64,000 nt of DNA from Chitinophaga sancti (GCF_034087045.1 NZ_CP139247.1:2816001-2880000); one strand, 5' to 3'. Numbered from the stretch's first letter, positions 1-9,630 are shown. Notes: generated by a model not told the origin, from the sequence alone. Translations and numbers: made by a program.

Positions 1-1164
1 GACCTGCGAAACGTTTCTTCTTCCGGTATTGACATCTATGCACTAAAGGCTGATTATTCCGTCAAGCTCCTTAAAGGTCTCTTTGAAGCAGGTTGGAAAA
101 GCAGTATTGTGAAGGCTGCCAATGATTTCAGTTTTTATAATGTGGAGAATGGAGTGGATAAAATGGATACTTCGCAGACCAACCATTTTGACTACAAAGA
201 AAATATTAATGCTGTCTACGCAAACTATAGTAAATCATACAAACGGTTCTCCTGGCAGGCAGGTCTCCGATTGGAACAAACAAACTCAAAGGGAACCCTC
301 ATTCCATTACAAAGCAATATAAAGACGGAAAATATACGACACTATGTGAATCTGTTTCCTTCAGCAATGGTATCTTATGATATCAATAAGACCAATACAT
401 TTGGGTTATTGTATAGTCGCCGCATTGACAGACCCAACTATCAATATTTAAATCCATTTGAAACAAGGATGACCATCCTCCTGTACGATAGGGGAGATCC
501 ATTCCTTGTGCCTCAATACACTGATAAGGTGAGCCTGATGCACATATTCAATAAGTTCCTAACCACCAGTCTTAATTACTCCCACACCAGCAATCTGCTG
601 AACCAGGTCATTGATACTGTGGATGGTTCAAAAATAATATACCAGCGTGCTAACCTGGGTACACAGCGCCGTGTGTCTATAGATATCTCTGGTAGCTGGA
701 CTTTCTTTAACTGGTGGAATAGTTACAACTCTCTCAACCTTTACAATAACAGTCTCAAAGGCCGGCAGAAGAGTGGAATCGTAGATATCAACGTTACCTC
801 TTACAGCTTTTATTCACAACAGACTTTCACCTTACCTGCTAACCTGATGGTAGATGTTTCCTGCTCCATCATAGGACCATTTAACTATGGCACTTTTAAA
901 GACGATGCCATGTGGAAGTTAGATGTAGGACTGCGAAAGAAGGTTCTTAAAAACAGGGGTACAATCACGCTGAACGGTCTGAATATCTTTAATCAGATGA
1001 TTATTCGTGCTCATCTTGATTACGGTGGAATCAGAAGATATGCGGAAGACAGATTTGAAAACAGGTTCGTGAAAGCTTCCTTCGCATGGAACTTTGGCAA
1101 TCAGAAAAAGCAACCCCGTAAGTGGAAATCAGGTGCGGAAGATGAATCCAAAAGAGCTAAATAG
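1..1164 (+). CDS. Outer-membrane beta-barrel protein, 3' part
   Basis: The reading frame is open from base 1, so the true start lies upstream of the window. About 387 residues of the C-terminal part remain. They show alternating hydrophobic/polar strands rich in Tyr, Asn and Phe, as in the barrel of TonB-receptor-like proteins of the OMP_b-brl_3 type (PF14905). Recognisable pieces are LYSRRIDRPNYQYLNPFE and, near the end, a FAWNFG strand of the kind that closes such barrels, followed by a short basic tail. The protein would sit in the outer membrane; its substrate cannot be told. An intrinsic terminator follows directly. The family is fairly sure, the function is not. Confidence 0.75.
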   Translation, partial: DLRNVSSSGIDIYALKADYSVKLLKGLFEAGWKSSIVKAANDFSFYNVENGVDKMDTSQTNHFDYKENINAVYANYSKSYKRFSWQAGLRLEQTNSKGTLIPLQSNIKTENIRHYVNLFPSAMVSYDINKTNTFGLLYSRRIDRPNYQYLNPFETRMTILLYDRGDPFLVPQYTDKVSLMHIFNKFLTTSLNYSHTSNLLNQVIDTVDGSKIIYQRANLGTQRRVSIDISGSWTFFNWWNSYNSLNLYNNSLKGRQKSGIVDINVTSYSFYSQQTFTLPANLMVDVSCSIIGPFNYGTFKDDAMWKLDVGLRKKVLKNRGTITLNGLNIFNQMIIRAHLDYGGIRRYAEDRFENRFVKASFAWNFGNQKKQPRKWKSGAEDESKRAK

Positions 1165-1165
1165 G

Positions 1166-1197
1166 AAAAGGCGTCTCGTAATGGAGACGCCTTTTTT
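1166..1197 (+). terminator. Intrinsic terminator after beta-barrel gene
   Basis: An 8-bp GC-rich stem, GGCGTCTC paired with GAGACGCC, has a six-base loop and is followed by a run of six T. It begins a few bases after the stop codon of the beta-barrel gene. Confidence 0.85.
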
Positions 1198-1363
1198 ACC
1201 TCCAATACTGAAAGGTAAATTATTGATAATCAATTGTTTATTATGTTTTTTTTATGTGATTATAAAACAGATGAGCTAGACCCCCCTCTTTTTTTGAAAT
1301 CAACCCAGGTAAAAAATCGAAAAGGCACTTAAAAGATCACGCAAATTCTCCATCGTGCTATAA

Positions 1364-1392
1364 TGAAAAAGGAGGCATCCAAGCCTCCTTAA
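1364..1392 (-). terminator. Intrinsic terminator of small secreted protein gene
   Basis: AAGGAGGC pairs with GCCTCCTT around a short loop. On the minus strand the stem is followed by a T-rich stretch, just past the stop codon of the gene at 1401-1880. Confidence 0.75.
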
Positions 1393-1400
1393 AAATTCAT

Positions 1401-1880
1401 TTAATCCATCGGGCCATACCACACCACTGTCCGCTTCCCATATGCATCTTTAAACACCGCTTTCACCTCTGCCAATAACTTCTTCGCTTCCACATCCTGT
1501 ATGCCTGCCACCACAATATAATATCCGCCTGAAAGATTCTTATACGCATTTGAATATTCCACTGATATATAATCATCATTATCGGCATTCCCATCTCCCC
1601 TTGCCGGGTAATAAGGGAAATCTTTCTCATCACTACCTCCTGTCTTACACGCTGCCTCACTCAACGTTAATCCTGTCTTCGCATTCGGACCCAACTCCCG
1701 CAAATCTAATTTCTTCCCTAGCTTCTTGGCTGCATCTTTCGCCGCTGTCAATGCCTCCTCGTAGCTTTTAGTACTTCTTACTATAATGATCTGCTTGGGA
1801 ACCTCTGACATCCATTTTTTCTGTGCAAATCCATTTAACGAACAAATAAAAATCAATAAAATTGAAAGGGTCGTTTTCAT
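1401..1880 (-). CDS. Small secreted protein, possibly SPOR-like
   Basis: The start at 1880 was chosen because it gives a clean signal peptide (MKTTLSILLIFICSLNGFAQ); the longer frame only adds 12 unlikely residues. The mature protein is about 140 residues. It has an IIIVRSTKSYEEALTAAKDA segment, a repeated-looking GGYYIVVAGIQD strand and a KKLLAEVKAVFKDAY helix. This beta-alpha-beta pattern with a GYYIVVAG strand resembles SPOR-type peptidoglycan-binding domains, but the match is weak and is inference. It stands alone between two terminators. Confidence 0.6.
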   Translation of the reverse strand: MKTTLSILLIFICSLNGFAQKKWMSEVPKQIIIVRSTKSYEEALTAAKDAAKKLGKKLDLRELGPNAKTGLTLSEAACKTGGSDEKDFPYYPARGDGNADNDDYISVEYSNAYKNLSGGYYIVVAGIQDVEAKKLLAEVKAVFKDAYGKRTVVWYGPMD

Positions 1881-2014
1881 TACAAAACATAGGTTTTTAT
1901 ATCTGTAAAAATACAATACAAAACTTGCCGGGCTGTACTATTTTGAACAAAAAATAGAAATCAGTCATAAAATACACAGCTTTTTCTTAACTTGAAATGC
2001 ATATTCGTACTGAA

Positions 2015-2028
2015 GACAATTAATTGTC
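2015..2028. promoter_or_regulatory. Perfect 14-bp palindrome upstream of TerB_C operon
   Basis: GACAATTAATTGTC is a perfect dyad about 30 bases before the ATG at 2058, followed by a TATAAT-like string. It is a candidate operator for the three-gene operon. An AT-rich palindrome of this length can also arise by chance. Confidence 0.35.
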
Positions 2029-2057
2029 ATGTTATAATCCCATATATCTGTTCCTCT

Positions 2058-3434
2058 ATGGCGAACTATCAAAATCCCGATAAGGATGTGATCGATGTTT
2101 CAAACATAGTCAATCCCGCAGATCTTCGAATCCCGACCCAGAGCAACCAACCCGGACCTGACCAGGAACCGGAATACCTGCAAGACATCAAACTGGGCAA
2201 AAAATACGAGACACGACTGAACCTCAACCCGGACGAAATTAAATGGCTCAATTCATTCGATTGCTTTCGCAACGCCTTTAACAGTATTGAAGGCTGTGAA
2301 ATCGCCATCGTCAAGCTTTTCCTGCTTACTGTAAAATCGCTCAATAAACGCCTGAAAAAGGAAGAGAGCAGCCTTGAACAGGAGATCACCCGCATCCGGG
2401 AAAAATCCCTACAATCGCCCGAATACTTCATCGGCTACGATAATACTTATATCCAGCAGGCCGCCGAGGCAGAAGCCTTTTATACCATCTATAAAAAGGC
2501 GGAAGCCATTGTAAGAACCACCTGGGGACATAAACGTAAGATCTCCGCTGAATATACCAGCTACAGTACCCCAGCCAAAGACCAGTTTAACAGCAAACTA
2601 GGCCCTCTGGTAGACGAAATCGTGGCCTACCTCCAGCCTACCATAGGGGAAACGGACGAGCAGATTGAACTGGAACTAAATGCCGCCACCACCACCCGTT
2701 GGAAAGACAGGATGAATGAAATCACCGCCACTTATTCAAAGGATAAAACAGTCACAGAACTCTACCGCCTGGGAACGCAGAACCTGCGCAACCCCGCCAG
2801 GGAAAACATCTACTACGAAGCTGCCCGGTTCCTGGCACCATACGACAAACCAGAAACGCTTAAATTTTACCTCCATTATATTTACCACGACCTCAAATCG
2901 CCCAAATTTGATCAGAAAGAACTAAATAAATCCATCCAGAAAAAGCTCTTTACAGATGAATCCCAATTGACCGAATTCCTGACCATCGTCAATGGTTTGA
3001 TCAAAGACCAGAACCTGGTAAGGGCATTGACCCTGGTAGACAAGATCTGCCAGCCTAAACGTCGCAGAATAGAGCTGGATCATGAGCAGATCCAGATGGC
3101 TACCCAAGCCCACAGTATTACTGTCGAAACTTTAAATGGTTACCTGCAGGAAGAAGAGGTCATATTCATTCCCGAACCGGAGAAGGAACCCTTACCCGAA
3201 ACGGCAACCCCTTTAAGCCCGCTACAGGTGGAGTTCTTAAAACTCTTTCCTGACGACTACCAGGTGAGCGCAAGTGATGTAGAAGCATTTGCACTGGGAA
3301 AAGGTCTGTTCAAAAACCAGTTGCTCGACAGTATCAACGAAACCTGCTACGAAGTACTGGATGATGTGCTCATCGAAGAAGATGACGATCAATATACTAT
3401 CAACGTTAATTATTATACACAAATACTCTCCTAA
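2058..3434 (+). CDS. TerB_C-domain protein, first gene of ATPase-helicase operon
   Basis: A soluble protein of about 458 residues. The start at 2058 (MANYQNPDKD) was preferred over an upstream in-frame ATG at 1992 because the added residues look non-coding. The last 110-120 residues fit the TerB_C pattern: LDHEQIQMATQ, then LSPLQVEFLKLF, an acidic linker, SINETCYEVLDDVLIEEDDD and a final strand. The middle (LNPDEIKWLNSF and the helices after it) resembles the TerB_N region; I see no clear central TerB domain. TerB-type domains take part in stress and membrane-associated nucleic-acid systems. The stop codon abuts the ATG of the ATPase gene, so translation is probably coupled. The biochemical role is unknown; a scaffold or sensor for the ATPase-helicase pair is inference. 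Confidence 0.75.
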   Translation: MANYQNPDKDVIDVSNIVNPADLRIPTQSNQPGPDQEPEYLQDIKLGKKYETRLNLNPDEIKWLNSFDCFRNAFNSIEGCEIAIVKLFLLTVKSLNKRLKKEESSLEQEITRIREKSLQSPEYFIGYDNTYIQQAAEAEAFYTIYKKAEAIVRTTWGHKRKISAEYTSYSTPAKDQFNSKLGPLVDEIVAYLQPTIGETDEQIELELNAATTTRWKDRMNEITATYSKDKTVTELYRLGTQNLRNPARENIYYEAARFLAPYDKPETLKFYLHYIYHDLKSPKFDQKELNKSIQKKLFTDESQLTEFLTIVNGLIKDQNLVRALTLVDKICQPKRRRIELDHEQIQMATQAHSITVETLNGYLQEEEVIFIPEPEKEPLPETATPLSPLQVEFLKLFPDDYQVSASDVEAFALGKGLFKNQLLDSINETCYEVLDDVLIEEDDDQYTINVNYYTQILS

Positions 3435-4748
3435 ATGTCTTTAAATATTAAGCCCAAAGAAGTAACTGCAATCATTAATTCCTTATTAGGTGGTGTGGTG
3501 CCAAAGATTGGCGTACAACATATCACCGTAGGTCGTTCAGCAGAAGTAGATGCTTTCCTGCATGCGCTGGAAGATGTGAAGAATGGCCACAGCATAGTGA
3601 AATTCTGGATTGGTGATTTTGGATCGGGTAAGTCTTTTATGATGCACCTGCTCAATACCGTTGCCCTGAAACAAAAATTCGTAGTAACAAATGCGGACTT
3701 TACACCTGATAACCGTCTGTATGCAAATGATGGAAAAGCAGTCGTATTGTACTCCGCTATCATGGACAATATCGCTATCCAGACGAAGCCTGAAGGTGGT
3801 GCTTTGCCTACCTTATTAGATAAATGGATCGAGCAGATCATGATCCATACTGCGCAGGAAAATGGAATATCTCCTACTGAGATCCGCAATGATCAATATA
3901 TAGAACTGATTCAGCGAAATATTCTGAAGACGGTGAATGAAGTCACAGAAGTAGGTGCATTTGATTTTGCACATGTGATCATGAAATACTATGAAGGCTT
4001 TATCAGGCATGATGAGCAGCTGAGAAGGAATGCATTGAAATGGTTGAAAGGAGAATATAAAACAAAGGTTGAAGCAAGGCAGGACTTAGGTGTTCGGGAG
4101 ATTATCAATGACCTGAACTATTATGATATGCTGAAGAATTTCACGAAGCTGTTTGTAAGTATCGGGTATAGTGGTTTTATGATCAATCTGGATGAGGCGA
4201 TCAATTTGTACAAGATATCCACATCTGCGATGCGTGAAAAAAATTATGAAAAGATCCTCTCTATCTATAATGATTGTTTCCAGGGTAAGGTGAGTAACCT
4301 GTTTATCAACTTTGCCGGTACGGCTGAGTTTTTGGAGAATCCAAGAAGAGGGCTGTTCAGTTACCAGGCGTTAAAATCAAGACTGGAAACTAATAAATTT
4401 GAAAGCCAGTTGGTGCGCGATTTTGCGCAGCCGGTAATCAGGTTGTTGCCGCTGAATAATAATGAAATCTTTGTATTGCTCAAGAAGTTGAAGGCGGTCT
4501 TTGAATTGAATTATAACATTACAATGGATGTGAGTGATGAGGATGTTCGGTTATTTATGGAAGAGTTATATAATAAGCCGGGTGCAAATGAGTTCTTAAC
4601 ACCTCGTGAAGTGATTCGCGATTTTCTCAATGTATTGAGTATTATCCGTCAGAATCCGAATATTAACAAGCAACAGTTGTTTGGAGATATACAAGTGAAG
4701 GATGAAAGACCCAATGAAACCTTATTAGCTGATATAGAAGAATTATAA
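3435..4748 (+). CDS. BrxD/DUF2791-like P-loop ATPase
   Basis: A 437-residue P-loop NTPase. Walker A is GDFGSGKS at residues 60-67. A Walker B-like strand (GFMINLDEA, with D253 and E254) follows late, as in BrxC/BrxD-type AAA+ ATPases (DUF2791). It lacks a signal peptide and membrane segments. The gene starts immediately after the upstream stop and is followed after two bases by the helicase, so the three proteins are very likely made together. BrxD-like ATPases are known from BREX phage-defence loci, but no other BREX gene (methylase PglX, PglZ, BrxL) is visible here. A related stand-alone system is therefore more likely. Binding to DNA or loading of the helicase is inference. Confidence 0.8.
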   Translation: MSLNIKPKEVTAIINSLLGGVVPKIGVQHITVGRSAEVDAFLHALEDVKNGHSIVKFWIGDFGSGKSFMMHLLNTVALKQKFVVTNADFTPDNRLYANDGKAVVLYSAIMDNIAIQTKPEGGALPTLLDKWIEQIMIHTAQENGISPTEIRNDQYIELIQRNILKTVNEVTEVGAFDFAHVIMKYYEGFIRHDEQLRRNALKWLKGEYKTKVEARQDLGVREIINDLNYYDMLKNFTKLFVSIGYSGFMINLDEAINLYKISTSAMREKNYEKILSIYNDCFQGKVSNLFINFAGTAEFLENPRRGLFSYQALKSRLETNKFESQLVRDFAQPVIRLLPLNNNEIFVLLKKLKAVFELNYNITMDVSDEDVRLFMEELYNKPGANEFLTPREVIRDFLNVLSIIRQNPNINKQQLFGDIQVKDERPNETLLADIEEL

Positions 4749-4750
4749 TC

Positions 4751-6874
4751 GTGTACGAACTATTATCAGAACCGATTCGGCGGTATGTAAGAGAGCAGGG
4801 GTGGGAGGGTTTACGTCCCATTCAATCTGCTTCTATTCAGAAAGTATTACAATCTGAAGATAACCTGATCCTTGCTTCCCGTACCGCTTCCGGGAAAACT
4901 GAAGCAGCTTTTTTGCCTATTCTTTCCAGTGTGAATTTTGATGAACAGGGAGTGCAGGTATTGTATATTTCTCCTTTAATAGCGTTGATAAACGATCAGT
5001 TTTTCCGTGTAGAAGAGTTATGCAAATATCTCGATGTACCTGTGACCAGGTGGCATGGTGAGGCCAATCGCACATTGAAAGAAAAGCTGGTAAATGATCC
5101 GAGGGGAATTGTATTAATAACTCCTGAGTCGATAGAGGCGATGTTGGTGAATTCGGCTTATAAGGCAAAGGTATTATTCAGTAACCTGAAGTTTATTGTG
5201 ATTGATGAAATACATGCATTCTTAGGAACGGATCGGGGAAAGCAATTGCAGTCACTGCTTTTTCGGATACGTGAATTAAATGCCGGCAATGTCCGTGTGA
5301 TTGGCTTGTCCGCTACCATTGGCAGCTACAACCAGGCAAAGGAGATGGCTGGTCCTGAAAATACAACGAAGATCTTACGTGATACCACAAGTAAGGTAAT
5401 AGAAACAGAATTCAGATATTTCAAACAGGAAGGGGCAGAATTACCACTCGCTTTAATCAAAGATCTGTACCTGAATGTATGTAATAATAAAGTACTCATA
5501 TTCCCCAATGCGAGAGGTCTGGCAGAAGAAGTCGCTGTAAAACTGCATAAGTTATCACAGAAAGTAGGAGGGCACCCTTATTACTTTTCCCATCATTCCT
5601 CCATTCATAAAGAGTTGCGCGAATACATCGAAGAATTCGCCAGGAACAATGTCCGTTTTCCGTTTACCATCGCCTGTACCTCTACCCTGGAATTAGGTAT
5701 AGACATTGGCTCTGTAGATAAAGTAGTACAAATAGATGCTACCCATTCAATCGCCAGCCTGATTCAACGAATCGGGCGAAGTGGAAGAAGAGGAAATGAA
5801 ACAAGTAAATTGTCATTGTATGCCACCGATCCATGGAGCCTGCTACAGTCAGTTGCCTGTATGACTTTGTTTGAAGGGGAAGGATTTGTGGAACCAATTG
5901 AATATACTGAAAAGCCTTATGATATCTTACTACATCAGGCATTGGCATTAGTTCGTCAGCTTTCGGAGTGTACACAGGAAGAACTGGTGCATAGATTATC
6001 CATCAATACTGCATTTAAATACATAACAGTCGATGAGATCAGGGAAATATTACGCCACCTGATCCAAACAGATCTGCTTGAATGTATAGGCGGCAAGCTT
6101 ATCATAGGGGTAGAAGGGGAGAAGATCGTCAATACCAAAGACTTTTATAGCGTATTCCAAACTGATACTTTGTTGAAAGTCCGGTGTCAGGATAAGCCTA
6201 TAGGAGAAGTCCCATTTTCTTCCCAGATTATAGTTGATAACAATATGCTATTGGCAGCCAGAATCTGGAAAATAGTAGATGTAGATCTGCCCGCAAAGAG
6301 AATAACCGTGGTTCCTGCTATGGATGGGAAGAAGCCTTTATTCTCGGGGTCAGGTGCTGATATACATCCCAAAATCCGCGAACAGATGCTGCGCTTGCTG
6401 GTGAGGGAGGAAAAGATGCCCAACCTTAGTGAAGATGCAAAAGAAGCAATTCGTCAATTAAAATTGGATTTTGAATTATATACAATTGAAAATCTTGAAA
6501 CGGATCGCCCTTTGAAAGTACAGATCAAGGATATGTTCTGGTATTCTTTTCATGGCACCAAAGTCAATCGTAGCCTGGCTTTTTTGTTTAACGCTGCTAA
6601 TATTAAATACAATTTGAGGGAAGATGAAAGCATGTTCGAATTTAAGGCCGGTGACTTTGAATTGATTATTCAAAAGGCCATGAAGGCCTATGATGAACTT
6701 GCATCCGTTTTGGAGAGCGCTGTTCAGCATGATCCCCTCATGCTTGCATTTTCAAAATTCGGTAGCTATCTCCCACTCAAATACAAGGTGCATTTAGTAA
6801 GAGATAAACGCTTCAACTTCGAAGCCGCCATGGATTTCTTAAGCGCTGTTCACATCTCACAAACTCACTCCTGA
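4751..6874 (+). CDS. Lhr/BrxHI-like superfamily 2 DNA helicase
   Basis: A 707-residue DExH helicase starting with GTG two bases after the ATPase stop. Motifs in order: Q-motif-like LRPIQSASIQ near residue 22, Walker A TASGKT at 45-50, DEIH at 152-155, GLSATIG (motif III), CTSTLELGIDIG (motif V) and QRIGRSGRRG (motif VI). The C-terminal 300 residues resemble the winged-helix and beta-barrel portion of Lhr-type helicases. BrxHI of some BREX types belongs to this family. It should unwind DNA or DNA-RNA hybrids. Its fixed position after a BrxD-like ATPase argues that the two work together. A long-loop inverted repeat lies just after the stop. Confidence 0.85.
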   Translation: MYELLSEPIRRYVREQGWEGLRPIQSASIQKVLQSEDNLILASRTASGKTEAAFLPILSSVNFDEQGVQVLYISPLIALINDQFFRVEELCKYLDVPVTRWHGEANRTLKEKLVNDPRGIVLITPESIEAMLVNSAYKAKVLFSNLKFIVIDEIHAFLGTDRGKQLQSLLFRIRELNAGNVRVIGLSATIGSYNQAKEMAGPENTTKILRDTTSKVIETEFRYFKQEGAELPLALIKDLYLNVCNNKVLIFPNARGLAEEVAVKLHKLSQKVGGHPYYFSHHSSIHKELREYIEEFARNNVRFPFTIACTSTLELGIDIGSVDKVVQIDATHSIASLIQRIGRSGRRGNETSKLSLYATDPWSLLQSVACMTLFEGEGFVEPIEYTEKPYDILLHQALALVRQLSECTQEELVHRLSINTAFKYITVDEIREILRHLIQTDLLECIGGKLIIGVEGEKIVNTKDFYSVFQTDTLLKVRCQDKPIGEVPFSSQIIVDNNMLLAARIWKIVDVDLPAKRITVVPAMDGKKPLFSGSGADIHPKIREQMLRLLVREEKMPNLSEDAKEAIRQLKLDFELYTIENLETDRPLKVQIKDMFWYSFHGTKVNRSLAFLFNAANIKYNLREDESMFEFKAGDFELIIQKAMKAYDELASVLESAVQHDPLMLAFSKFGSYLPLKYKVHLVRDKRFNFEAAMDFLSAVHISQTHS

Positions 6875-6884
6875 TAACCTGACC

Positions 6885-6918
6885 CAGCGGGTTAGGATAA
6901 CTATCTCCCTACCCGCTG
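6885..6918 (+). other. Inverted repeat after helicase gene
   Basis: CAGCGGGT and ACCCGCTG form a perfect 8-bp inverted repeat separated by 18 bases, starting 10 bases after the helicase stop. It lacks a T-run, so a terminator role is uncertain. Confidence 0.35.
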
Positions 6919-6986
6919 ACTGCCATCATTCCCCTCCCCAAATAATCTCCCTATCTTCCCGCCTTACTATTATTTCCGCGTCAGTC

Positions 6987-9551
6987 ATGAATATGAATTA
7001 CAGACTCATCTCAGGTTTCCTATTACTGCTTTCCCTCTCCGCCCGGTCTCAAAACCCTGTCGCCAACCCGGCTTCACAAGTGACCATCGGCTCCGCCCGC
7101 TTTACCATTCTCACGCCCAGCCTCATACGCATGGAATGGAATGAAAAAGCAGCCTTCGAGGACAAAGCCTCTCTCGTTTTTATCAACAGGAACCTCCCTG
7201 TCACCCCTTTCCAAAAAAAGGATGCAGGCGAATTTCTCGAAATAAAAACCACCCAACTCACCCTGCGCTACAAAAAGAACGCAGGCAAATTTTCCAAAGA
7301 CAACCTGAAGATCACTTTCACCCTCAACGGTCGTAAAGTTGACTGGGTACCCGGTCTCAAAGATTCTTTAAATCTAAAAGGCACCACCCGTACCCTCGAT
7401 CAAACCGACGGTGATGCAAAATTGGAAGACGGCCTCCTTTCTAAAAGTGGCTGGACCCTGATCGACGATTCCAATCAACTCCTCTTCGACGGTGACAAAG
7501 ACTGGAACTGGGCTACCACAAGAAAAGAAGGTGACAAACAAGACTGGTATTTTTTCGGCTATGGGCATGAGTATAAGAAAGCCTTATACGATTACACCCG
7601 CGTAGCTGGAAAGATCCCCATGCCACCTAAATACGCATTCGGCTACTGGTGGTCACGGTACTGGACATATTCTGACACTGAACTCAGAGGCCTCCTCAAC
7701 GACTTCACCACCTACAATATCCCCATCGATGTACTGATTATCGATATGGATTGGCACTATACCTGGGGACTTAACAAAGACTGGAAAAGAGATATGATGG
7801 GCGAACCTACAGGATGGACAGGTTATACCTGGAATAAAAACCTCTTCCCTGAACCGGAAGAATTTTTAACCTGGGCACATCATCGGGGTGTAAAAACCGC
7901 TCTGAACCTGCACCCGGCTTCCGGTATCGCTCCTATGGAAGCACAGTATAATTCCTTCGCCAAAGCTTATGATTTTGATACCACCGGCAAGAAGAATATC
8001 CCTTTCAAAATAGAAGATAAAAAATGGGCGCAAATTTACTTTGATAGCGTGCTGCATCCTATCGAAAAACAAGGGATTGATTTCTGGTGGCTAGACTGGC
8101 AGCAATGGCTGGAAAACCGCAACCTGATAGGCCTGAGCAATACATGGTGGTTAAACTATACCTTCTTCACCGACAAGCAAAGAGAAGGTGGCAGACCACT
8201 CTTATTCCATCGCTGGGGTGGTTTAGGTAACCATCGTTACCAGATCGGTTTCTCTGGCGATAGCCGCAGTACCTGGGCTTCACTGGCTTACCAGCCATAC
8301 TTTACAGCTACTGCAAGCAACGTAGGTTATGGCTATTGGAGTCATGATATCGGTGGCCACGTAGCCGATAATCCTGATCCTGAATTGTACCTCCGCTGGA
8401 TCCAGTTTGGTACATTCAGCCCGATATTCAGAACCCACTGTTCAAAGAGTGCTTTCAACGAACGCCGGATCTGGAAGTTCCCTGAACACTATAAAATGAT
8501 GCTGAAAGCTTACGAGCTCAGGTATGCACTAAATCCTTATATCTACACGGCTTCACACGAAGCTTTTGATTCAGGTGTATCCATCTGCCGTCCTATGTAC
8601 TACGACTATCCGGAATCACCGGAAGCTTATACAGCCAAAGAGCAGTATTTGTTCGGCGATGATATGATCGTGGCGCCAATTACAGCAAAAGCAGATAGTA
8701 TCACACATCTTGCAGGTAAAAAGGTTTGGTTACCTGCTGGTCAATGGTTCGATTATTTCTCCGGTGGCCTGACTACAGGAAACAAATTTGTAGAAAATAA
8801 ATACACACTGGACCAGGTACCCGTATTTATCAAAGCAGGAAGTATTATTCCGATGTATGGAAATATTAAAAACCTGCAAAAGCAATCAGACACGCTGATA
8901 TTGACTGTAATACCTGGTGGTAGTGGTGCTACGAAGTTATATGAAGATGATGGGAACTCTGAAGAATACAAAGACAAAGGTTACAGCTTCACTGCTATCA
9001 GAAATGTAGTGGCTGCGGATGGTGCGATGGTATTGACGATCTCTCCCCGCGAAGGAAGTTATAAAGGAATGCCTGCAGGTAGAAGTTACGAAATAAAATA
9101 TCCTTCTATCTTTCCTCCTGCCAGTATATCTGTCAATGGTCAGCCTGCCACCTATACATATTCAGCTGACAGACTGATGGCTACTATAAGTATCCCTGCT
9201 ACTTCCTGTGCAGAACAAATCCAGGTAAAAGTAATACCTAATGCTGCAGGCAAAGGAAAAGAAGACCTGCTCTACAAAGCAGCGTTGATATTATCCCGCT
9301 TATCACAATCTACAGAAGATATGAAGTATGAAACTGCCAGGATAGACTGGGTTGCGAATACTTCAGATTGTATCCTGGCACTGTCTGCTATTCCAGGTAT
9401 GATCAATTATCATCCTGAGCAAACAGTAGCATTGGTTGAGCAATTAAATAACGAAATTCTCCCTTGTATACAAACAATGAAAGCTTATCCAGGGGTGGAT
9501 GCAAACACTCTCAGAAAAATAACAGCGCCACTGGAAGCAGCGGGTAAATAA
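6987..9551 (+). CDS. Secreted GH31 alpha-glycosidase
   Basis: An 854-residue enzyme with signal peptide LISGFLLLLSLSARSQ. The GH31 barrel is clear: FGYWWSRYWTYSD, VLIIDMDWHYTW, the nucleophile Asp370 in WWLDWQQW and the acid/base Asp425 in FSGDSRSTW, then GYWSHDIGGH. After the barrel come the VWLPAGQWFDYFSG strand region and a DUF5110-like domain with YEDDGNS. The last 100 residues are a helical extension. It should hydrolyse alpha-linked glycans in the periplasm or outside the cell; alpha-glucoside or alpha-xyloside specificity cannot be decided from sequence alone. It is transcribed alone and ends at a strong terminator. The GH31 assignment is firm. Confidence 0.93.
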   Translation: MNMNYRLISGFLLLLSLSARSQNPVANPASQVTIGSARFTILTPSLIRMEWNEKAAFEDKASLVFINRNLPVTPFQKKDAGEFLEIKTTQLTLRYKKNAGKFSKDNLKITFTLNGRKVDWVPGLKDSLNLKGTTRTLDQTDGDAKLEDGLLSKSGWTLIDDSNQLLFDGDKDWNWATTRKEGDKQDWYFFGYGHEYKKALYDYTRVAGKIPMPPKYAFGYWWSRYWTYSDTELRGLLNDFTTYNIPIDVLIIDMDWHYTWGLNKDWKRDMMGEPTGWTGYTWNKNLFPEPEEFLTWAHHRGVKTALNLHPASGIAPMEAQYNSFAKAYDFDTTGKKNIPFKIEDKKWAQIYFDSVLHPIEKQGIDFWWLDWQQWLENRNLIGLSNTWWLNYTFFTDKQREGGRPLLFHRWGGLGNHRYQIGFSGDSRSTWASLAYQPYFTATASNVGYGYWSHDIGGHVADNPDPELYLRWIQFGTFSPIFRTHCSKSAFNERRIWKFPEHYKMMLKAYELRYALNPYIYTASHEAFDSGVSICRPMYYDYPESPEAYTAKEQYLFGDDMIVAPITAKADSITHLAGKKVWLPAGQWFDYFSGGLTTGNKFVENKYTLDQVPVFIKAGSIIPMYGNIKNLQKQSDTLILTVIPGGSGATKLYEDDGNSEEYKDKGYSFTAIRNVVAADGAMVLTISPREGSYKGMPAGRSYEIKYPSIFPPASISVNGQPATYTYSADRLMATISIPATSCAEQIQVKVIPNAAGKGKEDLLYKAALILSRLSQSTEDMKYETARIDWVANTSDCILALSAIPGMINYHPEQTVALVEQLNNEILPCIQTMKAYPGVDANTLRKITAPLEAAGK

Positions 9552-9594
9552 AAAGGCATATATGTAAAGCTACAAGAAAACAGATATTAGAAAT

Positions 9595-9630
9595 AAAAGG
9601 GTTCATGATCTCGTTCATGAACCCTTTTTA
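9595..9630. terminator. Terminator after GH31 gene
   Basis: AAAAGGGTTCATGA pairs perfectly with TCATGAACCCTTTT around a six-base loop, with flanking A and T runs. It can work in both directions. Confidence 0.85.

Noticed and set aside
2058-3434. Tellurite-resistance gene
   Set aside because: Only TerB_C/TerB_N-like features are present; the ter operon partners (TerC, TerD, TerE, TerZ) are absent, so tellurite resistance is not claimed.
3435-6874. Complete BREX defence system
   Set aside because: Only BrxD- and BrxHI-like proteins are visible. PglX, PglZ, BrxL, BrxA and BrxB are not in the window, and the flanking genes are ordinary chromosomal genes.
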